Assembly (NCBI GenBank): GCA_017548045.1 | Contig: JAFYNR010000016.1 | Span: 56,307 to 120,306 of the forward strand | DNA length: 64,000 nucleotides | Source: Clostridia bacterium | GTDB taxonomy: Bacteria; Bacillota; Clostridia; Oscillospirales; Acutalibacteraceae | Direction: 5' to 3' | Part shown: positions 24,606 to 34,009 of the stretch, piece by piece | How the letters are laid out: every line of letters begins with the position of its first letter | How positions within the stretch are numbered: the stretch's first letter is position 1 | The notes under the pieces: generated by a model | Database searches by the model: none | What the model was told of the DNA's origin: nothing | What the model saw: the letters and a program-made list of their open reading frames with translations, nothing else | Made by a program: the position numbers and the translations under genes

Positions 24606-26272
24606 ACGCAGTCCCTCCTTGCGTTATTCAGCATTTCTTTTGCTGTTTCTATCTGCAGTGCGGTCACTCCGCCGCCTGCGGTTATCCTTGCAATTTCGGC
24701 GGCTCTGCCGTCAAAATCAAGGGTATCTATCTTTGTATAGGTTTTACCGTCTGCAACGGTTTTGGTAATTTTCATATGGCTGTCCGCCTGTGCGGCGATA
24801 CGGGCAAGGTGGGTTACGCATATAACCTGCCTGCCTTTTGAAGCCTGATGAAGCTTCAGCGCAATTTTCTCTGCCGCAGAGCCGCTGACACCCGTATCGA
24901 TTTCGTCAAATATAAGAGTATCAACACTGTCCTTATCGGAAAGAACATTTTTGATTGCCAGCATAATTCTTGAAAGCTCACCGCCGGATGCGATTTTGGC
25001 TATGGGTCTGGGCTCCTGCCCTGCGTTGGCGCTGATTAAAAATTCAATGGCATCAGCGCCCTTTGAGGTAAGGGCAGTGGCTTTGCGCTCAACAATGAAC
25101 TCTACCTTGGGCATATCAAGAAATTCAAGCTCAGCCTTAACCTTTTTTTCAAAATCCGCCGCAGTGCTCATTCTGCTTTCCGTCAGCCTTGCCGACAAAA
25201 TTTTAATTTCATCCGAAAGGGCATAAAGCCTTTCTTCAAGCTCCGATATTCTTTCGTCCGAAACCTCAATGGCGTTTCTCTCGGCAACGGATTTTTCTAA
25301 AGTATCAAGAATATCCTTTTCGGTTGTACCGTATTTCATTGAAAGACGGTAGAGAAAATCAAGCCTTTCGTTGATTTCGGAAAGCCTTTCGGGGCTGTAA
25401 TCAAAGCCCTCCGCAAGCCCTCTTATTTCTGCCGCATAATCCGCAAGCTCGTAAGAAATTCCTCTTACTCCCTTTGCCGCATTCTCTGCATCCTTATAAT
25501 ATTTTGAAGCCGTTTCAAGCTCCCCTGCACATTCCTCAACACCCGAAAGAATACCTGCCTCATCGTTGAGGGCTGAATATGCTTTCTCAAGAGCTTTTAT
25601 CACTCTGCCGCTGTGCTGCAAAAGCTCTTTTTCTTTCGCAAGCTCATCTCTTTCACCCTCACGGACCTGCGCCTGCTCAATTTCACCGATAACAAAGTTC
25701 AGATAATCAAGCCTCGCCGCCTTCTCATCTCTTGTATCATAAAGCGAATCAAGCTCTTTTTTCACGGAAACAAGGCTTGTGAATACTTTTTTATACTCAT
25801 CTCTCAGCTCTTGATTTTCAGCAAGCAGGTCAATGAATCCGCAGTGCTTATCGGGTGAAAGCAAAGCCTGACTGTCGTGCTGACCGTGTATATTGATAAG
25901 ACCCGCACCGATTTCCTTCAATGCAGAAACCGTGGCAGGGCAGCCGTTGATACGGCATATATTTTTACCTGAGGCATTGATTGAACGGCTGAGCACAAGT
26001 GTATCATCAGGCATTTTTTCAATACCCATTTCATCAAGAATACGCTGTGTTTCACTGCTTACATCAGCAAACTCCGCATAAACCCTTGCACTGTCCGCAC
26101 CTGTGCGGATAAGCTCTCTTGACGTACGCTCACCCAGCACGGCATTGATGGCATCAATCACAATGGATTTACCTGCACCCGTTTCACCGGTCATAACGTT
26201 AAGACCGCCGGCAAACTCAATCTCCGCACTTTCGATAACGGCTATATTTTCGATTTTCAAACCGACAAGCAT
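24602..26272 (-). CDS. recN: DNA repair protein RecN
   Basis: SMC-like ATPase of 556 residues acting early in double-strand-break repair. The Walker A motif is GETGAGKS (near 30), the signature block is IASGGELSRIMLA (near 415), and Walker B is TLIFDEIDTGVSG. The centre (about 155-380) is a long coiled coil rich in Glu/Lys/Leu. GGAGG lies six bases before the ATG, 16 bp behind argR. The argR-recN pairing is standard in Firmicutes. Confidence 0.96.
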   Translation of the reverse strand: MLVGLKIENIAVIESAEIEFAGGLNVMTGETGAGKSIVIDAINAVLGERTSRELIRTGADSARVYAEFADVSSETQRILDEMGIEKMPDDTLVLSRSINASGKNICRINGCPATVSALKEIGAGLINIHGQHDSQALLSPDKHCGFIDLLAENQELRDEYKKVFTSLVSVKKELDSLYDTRDEKAARLDYLNFVIGEIEQAQVREGERDELAKEKELLQHSGRVIKALEKAYSALNDEAGILSGVEECAGELETASKYYKDAENAAKGVRGISYELADYAAEIRGLAEGFDYSPERLSEINERLDFLYRLSMKYGTTEKDILDTLEKSVAERNAIEVSDERISELEERLYALSDEIKILSARLTESRMSTAADFEKKVKAELEFLDMPKVEFIVERKATALTSKGADAIEFLISANAGQEPRPIAKIASGGELSRIMLAIKNVLSDKDSVDTLIFDEIDTGVSGSAAEKIALKLHQASKGRQVICVTHLARIAAQADSHMKITKTVADGKTYTKIDTLDFDGRAAEIARITAGGGVTALQIETAKEMLNNARRDCV

Positions 26273-26288
26273 AGAATCCTCCGATAAA

Positions 26289-26738
26289 TCAGCCTACAAG
26301 CTCCATAATGGCTTCCTTCATCTGATTTGCAAGCTCAGGTGTTCTGCAAAGTGCAAAAATGGTATCGTCGCCTGCAAGAGTGCCTACAAGACCCTCCCAG
26401 TGCATCGAATCCAGTGCGGCGCAGGCTGCCTGAGCCATACCCGTATAACAGCGGATAACAAGGGTGTTGCCTGCGTAATCGGCTGAAATTACGGAATGAG
26501 CAAAAATACTTCTGTACTTACCCAGAAGCTCACCCGAATCACCGTTATCAACGGCATAGCGGCTTCTGCCCATTTCGTCAACCTTCTTGATGAGCCTCAA
26601 ATCCTTGATATCTCTCGAAATGGTTGCCTGAGTTGTGTCAAAGCCCTCGCTTCTGAGCATTTCAAGAAGCTCTGTCTGAGTTGAAAGGCAATGGCGGTCA
26701 ATGAGTCTGATTATGGCTTCGTGTCTTCTCTTTTTCAC
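26289..26738 (-). CDS. argR: arginine repressor ArgR
   Basis: Protein of 149 residues. The N-terminal winged helix-turn-helix is seen as STQTELLEML then TTQATISRDIKDL. The C-terminal arginine-binding and hexamerisation domain has the GTLAGDDTIF block. It represses arginine biosynthesis genes with arginine as corepressor. The start is GTG with AAGGAG/AAGGAT upstream. It lies between nadK (15-bp gap) and recN in the conserved clostridial operon. Confidence 0.95.
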   Translation of the reverse strand: MKKRRHEAIIRLIDRHCLSTQTELLEMLRSEGFDTTQATISRDIKDLRLIKKVDEMGRSRYAVDNGDSGELLGKYRSIFAHSVISADYAGNTLVIRCYTGMAQAACAALDSMHWEGLVGTLAGDDTIFALCRTPELANQMKEAIMELVG

Positions 26739-26753
26739 AATCCTTAATCTCCT

Positions 26754-27602
26754 TTATCTTCTTTGTGCAAGTTTTTTATAGAGTATGTCGATAAAATTAT
26801 CCGACTTTATTCTGATGAAATTTGCGGTGAATTCAGCCCTTGAAACCTCTGCGTAACAGCCGCTTTCAATGGTAAGAGGCTGAACTCCGTCAGACGAAAT
26901 GCAAAGGGTGTTCCCCTCTGCGGATTCAACCGTAAGCACCGCATCGGGTCTGAATATAAGGGATCTGTCCACAAGAGAATGGGGGCAGAGAGGTGTAAGC
27001 AGTATGCTTTCAAGCTCGGGGTCAACAACAGGTCCGCCTGCTGAAAGCGAATATGCGGTTGAGCCCGTGGGAGTTGAAATAAGCACACCGTCACACAGAT
27101 AACTGTTGAAGCGGCTTGAATTGAGGGATACGTCAATAGCCGTCATCCTCTGCTTTTCTTCATTGGTGATAAGGCAATCGTTAACGCAGTAGTCACTGCC
27201 GATTACTTCACTGCCTTTCTTTATGTTCATTTTGAGCATAAGCCGTTTGTCGAGGGTGTAATCACCTTCAATAAGCCTTGAAAGCAGGTGAAGTTCATTA
27301 TCTTCAAGCCCTGCCATAAAAGCAAGCCTGCCTGCGTTAACACCGAGAATAGGCTTCTGCCTGACAGCGGCAAGCTTTGCTGCGTGGATAATCGAACCGT
27401 CGCCGCCTACGGCAACAACTGCATCACAGCCGTCAAGAGCTTCAGCCTCGGGCAAAAATGCCGCGCCCGTATGCTCAAATTCGTTTTTGTATTCATCCGT
27501 AAAGCAGAAATCCGCACCAAGCCTTTTAAGGCTCCGGCAGATGCCTGCCGTTACACCCGACGCCTCTTTACGTGTCAGGTTAGGTATAAGAGCAATTTTC
27601 AT
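26754..27602 (-). CDS. nadK: NAD kinase
   Basis: ATP-NAD kinase of 282 residues, the sole route to NADP. Key motifs are VAVGGDGSII (GGDGS with catalytic Asp), NDCLITNE, and STPTGSTAYSLSAGGP for NAD binding. The length is typical for the bacterial enzyme. It lies 11 bp behind tlyA and 15 bp before argR, an order conserved in Clostridia. RBS AGAGG. Confidence 0.95.
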   Translation of the reverse strand: MKIALIPNLTRKEASGVTAGICRSLKRLGADFCFTDEYKNEFEHTGAAFLPEAEALDGCDAVVAVGGDGSIIHAAKLAAVRQKPILGVNAGRLAFMAGLEDNELHLLSRLIEGDYTLDKRLMLKMNIKKGSEVIGSDYCVNDCLITNEEKQRMTAIDVSLNSSRFNSYLCDGVLISTPTGSTAYSLSAGGPVVDPELESILLTPLCPHSLVDRSLIFRPDAVLTVESAEGNTLCISSDGVQPLTIESGCYAEVSRAEFTANFIRIKSDNFIDILYKKLAQRR

Positions 27603-27613
27603 AGTCTTAACCT

Positions 27614-28423
27614 CTATTTATCAAGATTTTCGTGAGAGCGTTCAACAAGCTCCTCAACGGAGCCTTCCCACAGCATCTCACCCATATCCGCTTTTTCAAT
27701 ATGCATAAGATATTCGATATTGCCTTCGGGTCCTTTTATGGGAGAAAAGTCCACTCCCAGAACCTTAAAGCCGTTTTCCGCGGCAAAATCCGTTATGCTT
27801 CTCACCACGTCCGCGTGAACGGATTTATCCCTTACAACGCCTTTTTTGCCGATGTTTTCTTTGCCTGCTTCAAACTGAGGCTTTATAAGGCACACCGACC
27901 TGCCGCCCTCTTTAAGCAGAGTATGCATAACGGGAAGTATCAGCTTGAGCGATATGAACGATACGTCAACACTTGCAAAATCAACCTCGTCGGGCACCTG
28001 CTCACGGGTAACGTAGCGGAAGTTGGTTCTTTCAAGATTGACCACTCTTTCGTCGCACCTGAGCTTCCAGGCAAGCTGACCGTAGCCAACGTCAATGGCA
28101 AAAACCTTTTTTGCACCGTTTGTCAGCATACAATCCGTAAATCCGCCCGTTGATGCACCGATATCCATACATATGCAGTCCGTAAGATCAAGGCTGAAGC
28201 TTTTCATTGCCTTATCAAGCTTCAGACCGCCTCTGCTGACAAAGGGATTCACCGCCCCTCTGACTTCGATTACATCGGTTTCTTTTATGTTTACGCCGCC
28301 CTTAAGAGCCTTCTGACCGTTAAGGTATACGCTGCCTGCCATTATCATAGCCTTTGCCTTTTCTCTGGTTTCCGCAAAGCCTCTTTCATAAACGGCAACG
28401 TCAAGCCGCATTTTTTCACTCAT
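27614..28423 (-). CDS. tlyA: TlyA-family rRNA 2'-O-methyltransferase
   Basis: Protein of 269 residues with an N-terminal S4 RNA-binding domain (MRLDVAVYERGFAETREKAK) and a Rossmann methyltransferase domain. The SAM motif is DIGASTGGFTDCML. Further blocks are DVSFISLKLILP and LIKPQFEAG. In characterised homologs it methylates cytidines of 16S and 23S rRNA; some homologs are annotated as hemolysins. The start overlaps the dxs stop by four bases. Confidence 0.93.
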   Translation of the reverse strand: MSEKMRLDVAVYERGFAETREKAKAMIMAGSVYLNGQKALKGGVNIKETDVIEVRGAVNPFVSRGGLKLDKAMKSFSLDLTDCICMDIGASTGGFTDCMLTNGAKKVFAIDVGYGQLAWKLRCDERVVNLERTNFRYVTREQVPDEVDFASVDVSFISLKLILPVMHTLLKEGGRSVCLIKPQFEAGKENIGKKGVVRDKSVHADVVRSITDFAAENGFKVLGVDFSPIKGPEGNIEYLMHIEKADMGEMLWEGSVEELVERSHENLDK

Positions 28424-30288
28424 TGCATAACCTCATCAAATATTTTATTCGCCATTTTTTCTCCGCTGAGAGAATACTTATCCATAAGCGCATTAACGCC
28501 TGCGTGGGAAACGAATTCGCCGTCAACCGCCGTCAGCGACCAGGTGCCGCAATAGCCGTTTTCAAGAAGCCTTGATGCAAAGCCTTCGCCCGTACCTCCC
28601 GAGCGCATACCTTCTTCGAAGAAGTAAAGCTTTTTGCATTTCAACGCTTCTTCAACCGCACCGACAGGCAGGGGTTTTATTTTGTGAAGCTTGATTATCT
28701 TCACGTTAAGACCTTTTTCCGCAAGCAGATGAATAGCCTTGACTGCGTTGAAATAAAGTCTGCCGTAGGTGACAACGGCAATCTCCGCATCAGCATTGCC
28801 GATAACCTCGTAATCCGCACCGCTTGTATTGCCGAAATCCCCTGCGTCGGGCATACTGCCTCTGGGATATCTGACCACAACAAGGTTTTCGTCCTTGTAG
28901 AAAGCGTTATACATAGCCTTTGAAAGCTCGTTGTAGGTTGCGGGGGAATAAACGGTGGTGTTGGGCATACTCTGCACCATTGACACGTCAAAAAGGCCCT
29001 GATGAGTTTCGCCGTCTTCACCAACGAAGCCTGCTCTGTCAACGGCAATAACCGTTTTTCTTCTCTGCAGTGCACCGTCGTGAATAAGCTGGTCGGCACA
29101 CCTCTGAAGGAAGGTTGAATAAACCGCAAAGACGGGAATCATACCGCCTGCGGAAAGACCGCTGGCAAAGGTAACTGCGTGCTCCTCCGCAATGCCCACG
29201 TCATAAAACCTGTCCGAATAAGTTTTCGAAAAATCCTCAAGCCCCGTACCAAGCGCCATTGCCGCAGTTATGGCGCATATGCGCTTATCCCTGGATGCAA
29301 AGGCACAAAGGGTTTTGCCAAAATAGGAAGAATAGCTGTCACCCGATGAAAGGGGCTCGCCCGTATTCACGTCGAATTTTGAAATACCGTGGAATTTTTC
29401 CGGTGAGGTTTCGGCAAAATCATAGCCTCTGCCTTTAAGAGTGTTGATATGGATTACGACGGGGGCGGCAATCATCTTTGCACTGTCCATAGCCTCACAA
29501 AGCTTGCCGATGTTGTGGCCGTCGATGGGTCCGATATATCTGAAGCCCAGATCCTCAAAAAACGAGCTGGAGTAGATTATATTCTTGATGTTCTGCTTTA
29601 TCTTCATAAGGCATCGGGCAAGAGGCTTACCTGCAAGAGGAATCCTGCGGAGAGTCTTTTCCGTGCCTGCCTTGAACTTATAGTATTCGGGCTTTGCCCT
29701 GAAAGCGGCAAGATACCTTGCCATTGCACCCACGTTCTCGGATATGGACATTTCGTTATCGTTAAGAATAACAATCAGCCTTGACTTTGTTGAGCCTGCG
29801 TGATTGAGTGCCTCATAAACCATACCGTTACCGAAGGAGCCGTCACCGATAACCGCAACGGCAAAATTCTTTGAGCCCTTCGATGCATTTGCCGCCGCAA
29901 TACCTGCCGCCTGTGACAAGGATACACCTGCGTGACCCTCATAAAAGCTGTCGTGCTCGCTTTCATCGGGACGCACAAAGCCCGATATTCCGTTTTCCGT
30001 TCTGAGTGTTGAGAACAGGGAGCACCTGCCTGTAATCAGTTTGTGTGCATAAGCCTGATGGCCAACGTCCCAGATTATTTTATCCTCGGGCGAGTTGAAC
30101 GTCTTATGCAAAGCAACGGTAAGCTCAACCGTACCCAGATTTGACGCAAGGTGACCGCCCGTTGATGCCACGGTATCAACAAGGGTTCTGCGTATTTCCG
30201 TGCACAGCGCTTCAAGCTGACCGTCGTCAAGCTTTTTCACATCCGACGGGCCCGATATTCTGCTGAGAATTGAGCAATTATCTGTCAT
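28420..30288 (-). CDS. dxs: 1-deoxy-D-xylulose-5-phosphate synthase
   Basis: Thiamine-diphosphate transketolase-type enzyme that makes DXP from pyruvate and glyceraldehyde-3-phosphate, the entry to the MEP isoprenoid pathway (ispE is also in this window). The ThDP motif starts AVIGDGSFGNG and ends with LNDNEMSIS. The catalytic Glu lies in DVGIAEEHAVTFASG. Histidines are seen in GHQAYAHKL. The ATG at 30288 lies six bases after the ispA stop, with only a weak purine-rich RBS, so coupling is likely. A TTG nine bases upstream is a less likely start. Confidence 0.95.
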   Translation of the reverse strand: MTDNCSILSRISGPSDVKKLDDGQLEALCTEIRRTLVDTVASTGGHLASNLGTVELTVALHKTFNSPEDKIIWDVGHQAYAHKLITGRCSLFSTLRTENGISGFVRPDESEHDSFYEGHAGVSLSQAAGIAAANASKGSKNFAVAVIGDGSFGNGMVYEALNHAGSTKSRLIVILNDNEMSISENVGAMARYLAAFRAKPEYYKFKAGTEKTLRRIPLAGKPLARCLMKIKQNIKNIIYSSSFFEDLGFRYIGPIDGHNIGKLCEAMDSAKMIAAPVVIHINTLKGRGYDFAETSPEKFHGISKFDVNTGEPLSSGDSYSSYFGKTLCAFASRDKRICAITAAMALGTGLEDFSKTYSDRFYDVGIAEEHAVTFASGLSAGGMIPVFAVYSTFLQRCADQLIHDGALQRRKTVIAVDRAGFVGEDGETHQGLFDVSMVQSMPNTTVYSPATYNELSKAMYNAFYKDENLVVVRYPRGSMPDAGDFGNTSGADYEVIGNADAEIAVVTYGRLYFNAVKAIHLLAEKGLNVKIIKLHKIKPLPVGAVEEALKCKKLYFFEEGMRSGGTGEGFASRLLENGYCGTWSLTAVDGEFVSHAGVNALMDKYSLSGEKMANKIFDEVMQ

Positions 30289-30293
30289 ATACG

Positions 30294-31193
30294 TCAATTT
30301 TTTCTTTCGGAAAGCCTGTCCGCAAGCTCCGAGAGAAATTCTCCTTCACTGCCGAAAATATCAAGTGCCGCCCTGGCATTCTCCGTAAGACGGCGTGCAT
30401 ATTCTTTGGATTTTTCAATTCCGAGGTGAGAAACATAGGTTGACTTTTCATTCTGGCTGTCGCTTCCCACAGGCTTGCCGAGGGTTGCGTCATCGCTTGT
30501 AACGTCAAGAATATCGTCAACTATCTGGAAGGCAAGTCCGATATTCTCGCAATAATTTTCCGCCGCGGCAATTTTCTCATCATCCGCACCTGCCGCAATG
30601 CAGCCCATAACCGCCGCAACCCTTATCATCTCGCCTGTTTTGAGTCTGTCGGTGGCACGGATTTCATCAAGCGAAACAGCCTTCCCCTCGTTGGAAAGAT
30701 CCATTACCTGACCGCCTATCATACCCGAAATACCTGCCGCCTTTGCAAGCTCAAGCGCCGCCTTTGCTTTTTTATCGGCGGAGACGTCCGAAGAAAGAAC
30801 GGTTTCAAAAGCCAGGGTAAGAAGCCCGTCACCTGCAAGAAGGGCGTTTGCTTCGCCGTAAACCTTATGGCTTGAGGGCTTTCCTCTGCGCATATCATCG
30901 TTATCCATACAGGGTAAGTCGTCGTGGATAAGAGAATAGGTATGAATCATTTCCGCACCTATTGCAAAAGGAATTGCATCTCTGTAATCGCCGCCGCAAA
31001 TACGGCAGAATTCCAGAGTAAGCACAGGTCTTATACGCTTGCCGCCGTTGCCGAGAGAATACGACACGGCATCAAGCATCACGTCAAGACCGCAGGATTC
31101 TCTGCCCTCAAAAGCAGCCGCCGATACGTAATAAGCCGCCGCTTTGTTTATTTCGTCAACGTAATTTGCAAAAATTTTATTGAAATCATTCAT
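30294..31193 (-). CDS. ispA: polyprenyl synthetase (farnesyl/geranyl diphosphate synthase)
   Basis: About 299 residues of trans-isoprenyl diphosphate synthase. The first aspartate-rich motif is HDDLPCMDNDDMRRG and the second is QIVDDILDVT. The two bulky residues before the first motif (SLIH) fit a C15-size product. Other blocks are GGKRIRPVL and GGQVMDL. The ATG at 31193 has AGGAAAGG eight bases upstream and overlaps the xseB stop by eight bases; the ATG at 31199 is too close to the RBS. Confidence 0.94.
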   Translation of the reverse strand: MNDFNKIFANYVDEINKAAAYYVSAAAFEGRESCGLDVMLDAVSYSLGNGGKRIRPVLTLEFCRICGGDYRDAIPFAIGAEMIHTYSLIHDDLPCMDNDDMRRGKPSSHKVYGEANALLAGDGLLTLAFETVLSSDVSADKKAKAALELAKAAGISGMIGGQVMDLSNEGKAVSLDEIRATDRLKTGEMIRVAAVMGCIAAGADDEKIAAAENYCENIGLAFQIVDDILDVTSDDATLGKPVGSDSQNEKSTYVSHLGIEKSKEYARRLTENARAALDIFGSEGEFLSELADRLSERKN

Positions 31194-31389
31194 CGTCATT
31201 TGCCTTTCCTGCAGAAAGCTCCGTAATTTTAAGCTGTGCCGCATCCAGCACCTTTGCACATTTTGCGGCAAGGGCAGTGCCTTCCTCATAAAGCTTTATC
31301 ATTTCTTCAAGAGGAAGATTGCCGTTTTCAAGCTTTTCGGTTATTTCTTCAAGCCTTGCAACCGATTTTTCGTAGTTAATGTTAGCCAT
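31186..31389 (-). CDS. xseB: exodeoxyribonuclease VII small subunit
   Basis: Protein of 67 residues, all-helical, with the family pattern YEKSVARLEEITEKLENGNLP, split here as YEKSVARLEEIT and KLENGNLPLEEMIKLYEEG. It forms the regulatory part of ExoVII with XseA. It overlaps both xseA (8 bp) and ispA (8 bp). Confidence 0.93.
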   Translation of the reverse strand: MANINYEKSVARLEEITEKLENGNLPLEEMIKLYEEGTALAAKCAKVLDAAQLKITELSAGKANDDE

Positions 31390-32590
31390 TTTTAATATCC
31401 TTTACTTCACATTCAAGCGTACCGTTGCTGAGGATGAGGTCGATGGTTTCTCCCCTTTCAACAGCATTGACGTCCGAAATTATTTTGCCCTGTCTGACAA
31501 CCGCACCGTAGCCTCTCGCAAAAATTTTAAGCGGACTGAGTGCATCAAGCTTTTCACACAGTGATGAGAATTCTTTTGACTTCAGCGCCATATTGCGGCT
31601 GACCGACGACTCCATTGCCATAACGGCTTTATCGCATCTGACACGCAAATCATCAATATAATTCTGAGGGCTGTGCCTCTGAAGTGACATTTTTGCAAAT
31701 TTCACCCTTGCGGCTTCGCCGGAAATTCTGTCGCATACGGAATTGCTTATCCGCCTGCGGAATGACTCCAGCATCTCGCGCTGCTGAAGCGAATCGGGCA
31801 CGGCAAGCTCTGCCGCCGCAGAGGGTGTGGGTGCTCTCAGATCCGCCGCAAAATCGCAGATTGTGAAATCCGTTTCGTGGCCTACCGCAGAAATAACGGG
31901 TATTTCGCTTGCGGCAACCGCCCTCGCAACAATCTCCTCGTTGAAAGCCCACAGCTCTTCAACCGAGCCGCCGCCTCTGCCCACAATAAGCACGTCCGCC
32001 GCTTTGTTTTTATTAAAAAGCTCTATCGCCGCTTTAATCTGATGTGCCGCATACTCACCCTGCACCGCAACGGGGCAAAGAACAAGCTCCGTCAGCGGAA
32101 AACGGCGGGATATTACGTTGATTATGTCTCTGATTGCCGCACCCGTAGGCGAAGTGACAACACCTACCTTTTTGGGATAAACGGGTATGGGCTTCTTCTT
32201 TTCCGCATCGAAAAGACCTTCCCTTGCAAGCCTCTCTTTGAGCTGTTCAAAAGCAAGGCTCAGCGCACCCGTACCCTCGGGCATCATATCATCGATATAA
32301 AGCTGATACTGACCGTCACGCTCAAACACCGCAACCCTGCCCTTGATGATAACCTTCATCGCATTTTCGGGCATAAATTTAAGACGCATATTGGCGGTTT
32401 TGAACATAACCGCCTTGATTGAGGAATTTGCATCCTTGACTGTCATATAGTAATGACCCGTTTTGTAATGATTGGTGAAATTCGAAATTTCTCCTTCAAC
32501 GAAAACGGTCTGTAGATTCATATCCTGCTCGATGATTGATTTCACGTATCTGTTGAGCTGGCTTACGCTCAAAACAACACCGTTACTCAT
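31382..32590 (-). CDS. xseA: exodeoxyribonuclease VII large subunit
   Basis: About 402 residues. The N-terminal OB-fold shows FVEGEISNFTNHYKTGHYYM. The catalytic domain shows VGVVTSPTGAAIRDI, LIVGRGGGSVEELWAFN and SAVGHETDFTICDFAAD with RAPTPSAAAEL, and the remainder is coiled coil. It degrades single-stranded DNA from both ends. The start is the ATG after GGGAGGG, overlapping the M22-like stop by eight bases; a longer upstream frame lies inside that gene and is not used. Confidence 0.95.
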   Translation of the reverse strand: MSNGVVLSVSQLNRYVKSIIEQDMNLQTVFVEGEISNFTNHYKTGHYYMTVKDANSSIKAVMFKTANMRLKFMPENAMKVIIKGRVAVFERDGQYQLYIDDMMPEGTGALSLAFEQLKERLAREGLFDAEKKKPIPVYPKKVGVVTSPTGAAIRDIINVISRRFPLTELVLCPVAVQGEYAAHQIKAAIELFNKNKAADVLIVGRGGGSVEELWAFNEEIVARAVAASEIPVISAVGHETDFTICDFAADLRAPTPSAAAELAVPDSLQQREMLESFRRRISNSVCDRISGEAARVKFAKMSLQRHSPQNYIDDLRVRCDKAVMAMESSVSRNMALKSKEFSSLCEKLDALSPLKIFARGYGAVVRQGKIISDVNAVERGETIDLILSNGTLECEVKDIKNG

Positions 32591-33515
32591 TGAAAGCCCT
32601 CCCTGCAAGTATTGCAACGCCTGCCGCATTATCGCAGGAAAAATCGGGCTCGGCAAAGTATGCACCAAATCTGCTCTGAATTTTATTTCTGATAATGGAA
32701 TTCGACATTACTCCGCCTGCAAAAACAAGCGGCAGATTTCCGTATTTCTCAAGAGCGTATTCCGTCATTTTTTCAAGAGTTTTGCAGATGAAATCAAGGC
32801 AGTAGCGTGAAACGTCTTCCTTGCTTTCACCGCCTTCAAGCATCCTTCTGCACTGATTTTCGAGACCTGAAAGACTGCACTTGCCATCTTTAACGCACAC
32901 CTTGGGGTTAAACACCTTATCGCTTTTAAGTGCAAGTGCTTCAAGACCTTTACCGCAGGGAAAAGGAATGCCCATCATAACCCCTGCTCTGTCAACAGCC
33001 TGTCCGCAATTAAGATCAAGAGTTTCTCCGATTATCTCAACGTCAAAAGCCCTCTCACCGTCCGGAGATACAAGAAGCATTTCGCTTGTGCCTCCGGAAA
33101 CGTGAAAGGCAATAAATTTTTCATTCATAAGATTCATTTTGCCGCTTGAATAAAGCGCCGCCGCAACGTGGCCCGCCTGGTGGGAAAAGCCGTACACGGG
33201 CTTACCCGTTGCACTGCCTATGCATCTTGCCGCATTTACGCCCACGAGGAAGCAAGGCATATACGAGCCCTCCGCATCCCTGGGCTTTTCCGAAACACCG
33301 ATTGCATCAAACTCCGTGCCGTATTCCTCAAAAAGCTTTTCAACAAGCGGATAAAGCCTTGCGGTATGATGAAAAACCGCATCGCTCTGACGCAGACCCT
33401 TCTCCCCTTCTTTGACGGGCAGAAGAAGCTTCCGCTGAAAAACCCCGCCCGTTTCACTGTCGTAAATACAGGCAGAGGTTGTGTAATTGCTTGTGTCTAT
33501 TCCCAGAGTACGCAT
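32583..33515 (-). CDS. Kae1/TsaD-like (peptidase M22 family) protein, non-canonical
   Basis: Protein of 310 residues of the ASKHA fold related to TsaD: LGIDTSNYTTSACIYD, FSHQAGHVAAAL (metal site HxxxH), AFHVSGGTSEMLLV and VFAGGVMSNSIIRNKI. True TsaD, which makes t6A in tRNA, has a HxEGH motif and a conserved long insertion; here the motif is HQAGH and the protein is shorter. It is therefore the clostridial paralog habitually found between nusB and xseA, of unknown function. Its ATG overlaps the nusB stop by one base. Confidence 0.85.
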   Translation of the reverse strand: MRTLGIDTSNYTTSACIYDSETGGVFQRKLLLPVKEGEKGLRQSDAVFHHTARLYPLVEKLFEEYGTEFDAIGVSEKPRDAEGSYMPCFLVGVNAARCIGSATGKPVYGFSHQAGHVAAALYSSGKMNLMNEKFIAFHVSGGTSEMLLVSPDGERAFDVEIIGETLDLNCGQAVDRAGVMMGIPFPCGKGLEALALKSDKVFNPKVCVKDGKCSLSGLENQCRRMLEGGESKEDVSRYCLDFICKTLEKMTEYALEKYGNLPLVFAGGVMSNSIIRNKIQSRFGAYFAEPDFSCDNAAGVAILAGRAFNE

Positions 33516-33913
33516 TACTTTGCTTCCCTTGAAACCGAGCCGAGAATTCCGTTTACGAATGCGGAATCATCCTTGGCGGCATACATTTTGCAAAGCTCAA
33601 CGGCTTCGTTGATTGAAACACCCACGGGAATATCGTCAAAATATTTAATTTCAGAGATTGCAAGTCTGAGCACGGCGAGGGCAACCTTCGAGATACGGTT
33701 TATCTTCCAGCCCTTTGAATATTTCTCGATTGTCGCATCGATTTCTTCAACGTTTTCCCATGCCGTGAAAGCAAGTGCTTTCACAAACTTACTGCCTGTT
33801 ATTGCCTCGTTTTCAACCGCAAAATCATAAAGCTCTTCAACTGCGGTTTCACCGTCAAATGATTTTTCGAAAAGCAGAATAAAAGCCTGCTCTCTCTCTT
33901 CACGTCTTGTCAT
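33515..33913 (-). CDS. nusB: transcription antitermination factor NusB
   Basis: All-helical protein of 132 residues. The N-terminus TRREEREQAFILLFE and the C-terminal block VGVSINEAVELCKMYA with FVNGILGSV are diagnostic. It binds boxA RNA with NusE in rRNA antitermination. It is the first gene of the long minus-strand operon reaching the SGNH gene, with its own promoter and RBS GGAGG. Confidence 0.95.
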   Translation of the reverse strand: MTRREEREQAFILLFEKSFDGETAVEELYDFAVENEAITGSKFVKALAFTAWENVEEIDATIEKYSKGWKINRISKVALAVLRLAISEIKYFDDIPVGVSINEAVELCKMYAAKDDSAFVNGILGSVSREAK

Positions 33914-33954
33914 AATTCCCTCCGAAAAAAGGATTTGATGTTGTGTTTGAAAGA

Positions 33955-33983
33955 ATTATAACACTTTATGATTAAATATACAA
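33955..33983 (-). promoter_or_regulatory. promoter of the nusB operon
   Basis: On the minus strand TTGTAT (33978-33983), a 17-bp spacer and TATAAT (33955-33960) with an upstream TG dinucleotide give a strong housekeeping promoter. It uncouples nusB from the sporulation operon upstream. Confidence 0.8.
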
Positions 33984-34009
33984 CATATTTTGAAAAATAT
34001 TTATTTTAT

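Noticed and set aside
32583-33515. Annotation as TsaD (t6A synthesis)
   Set aside because: The metal motif is HQAGH, not HxEGH, and the length is shorter than TsaD; it fits the clostridial M22-like paralog.
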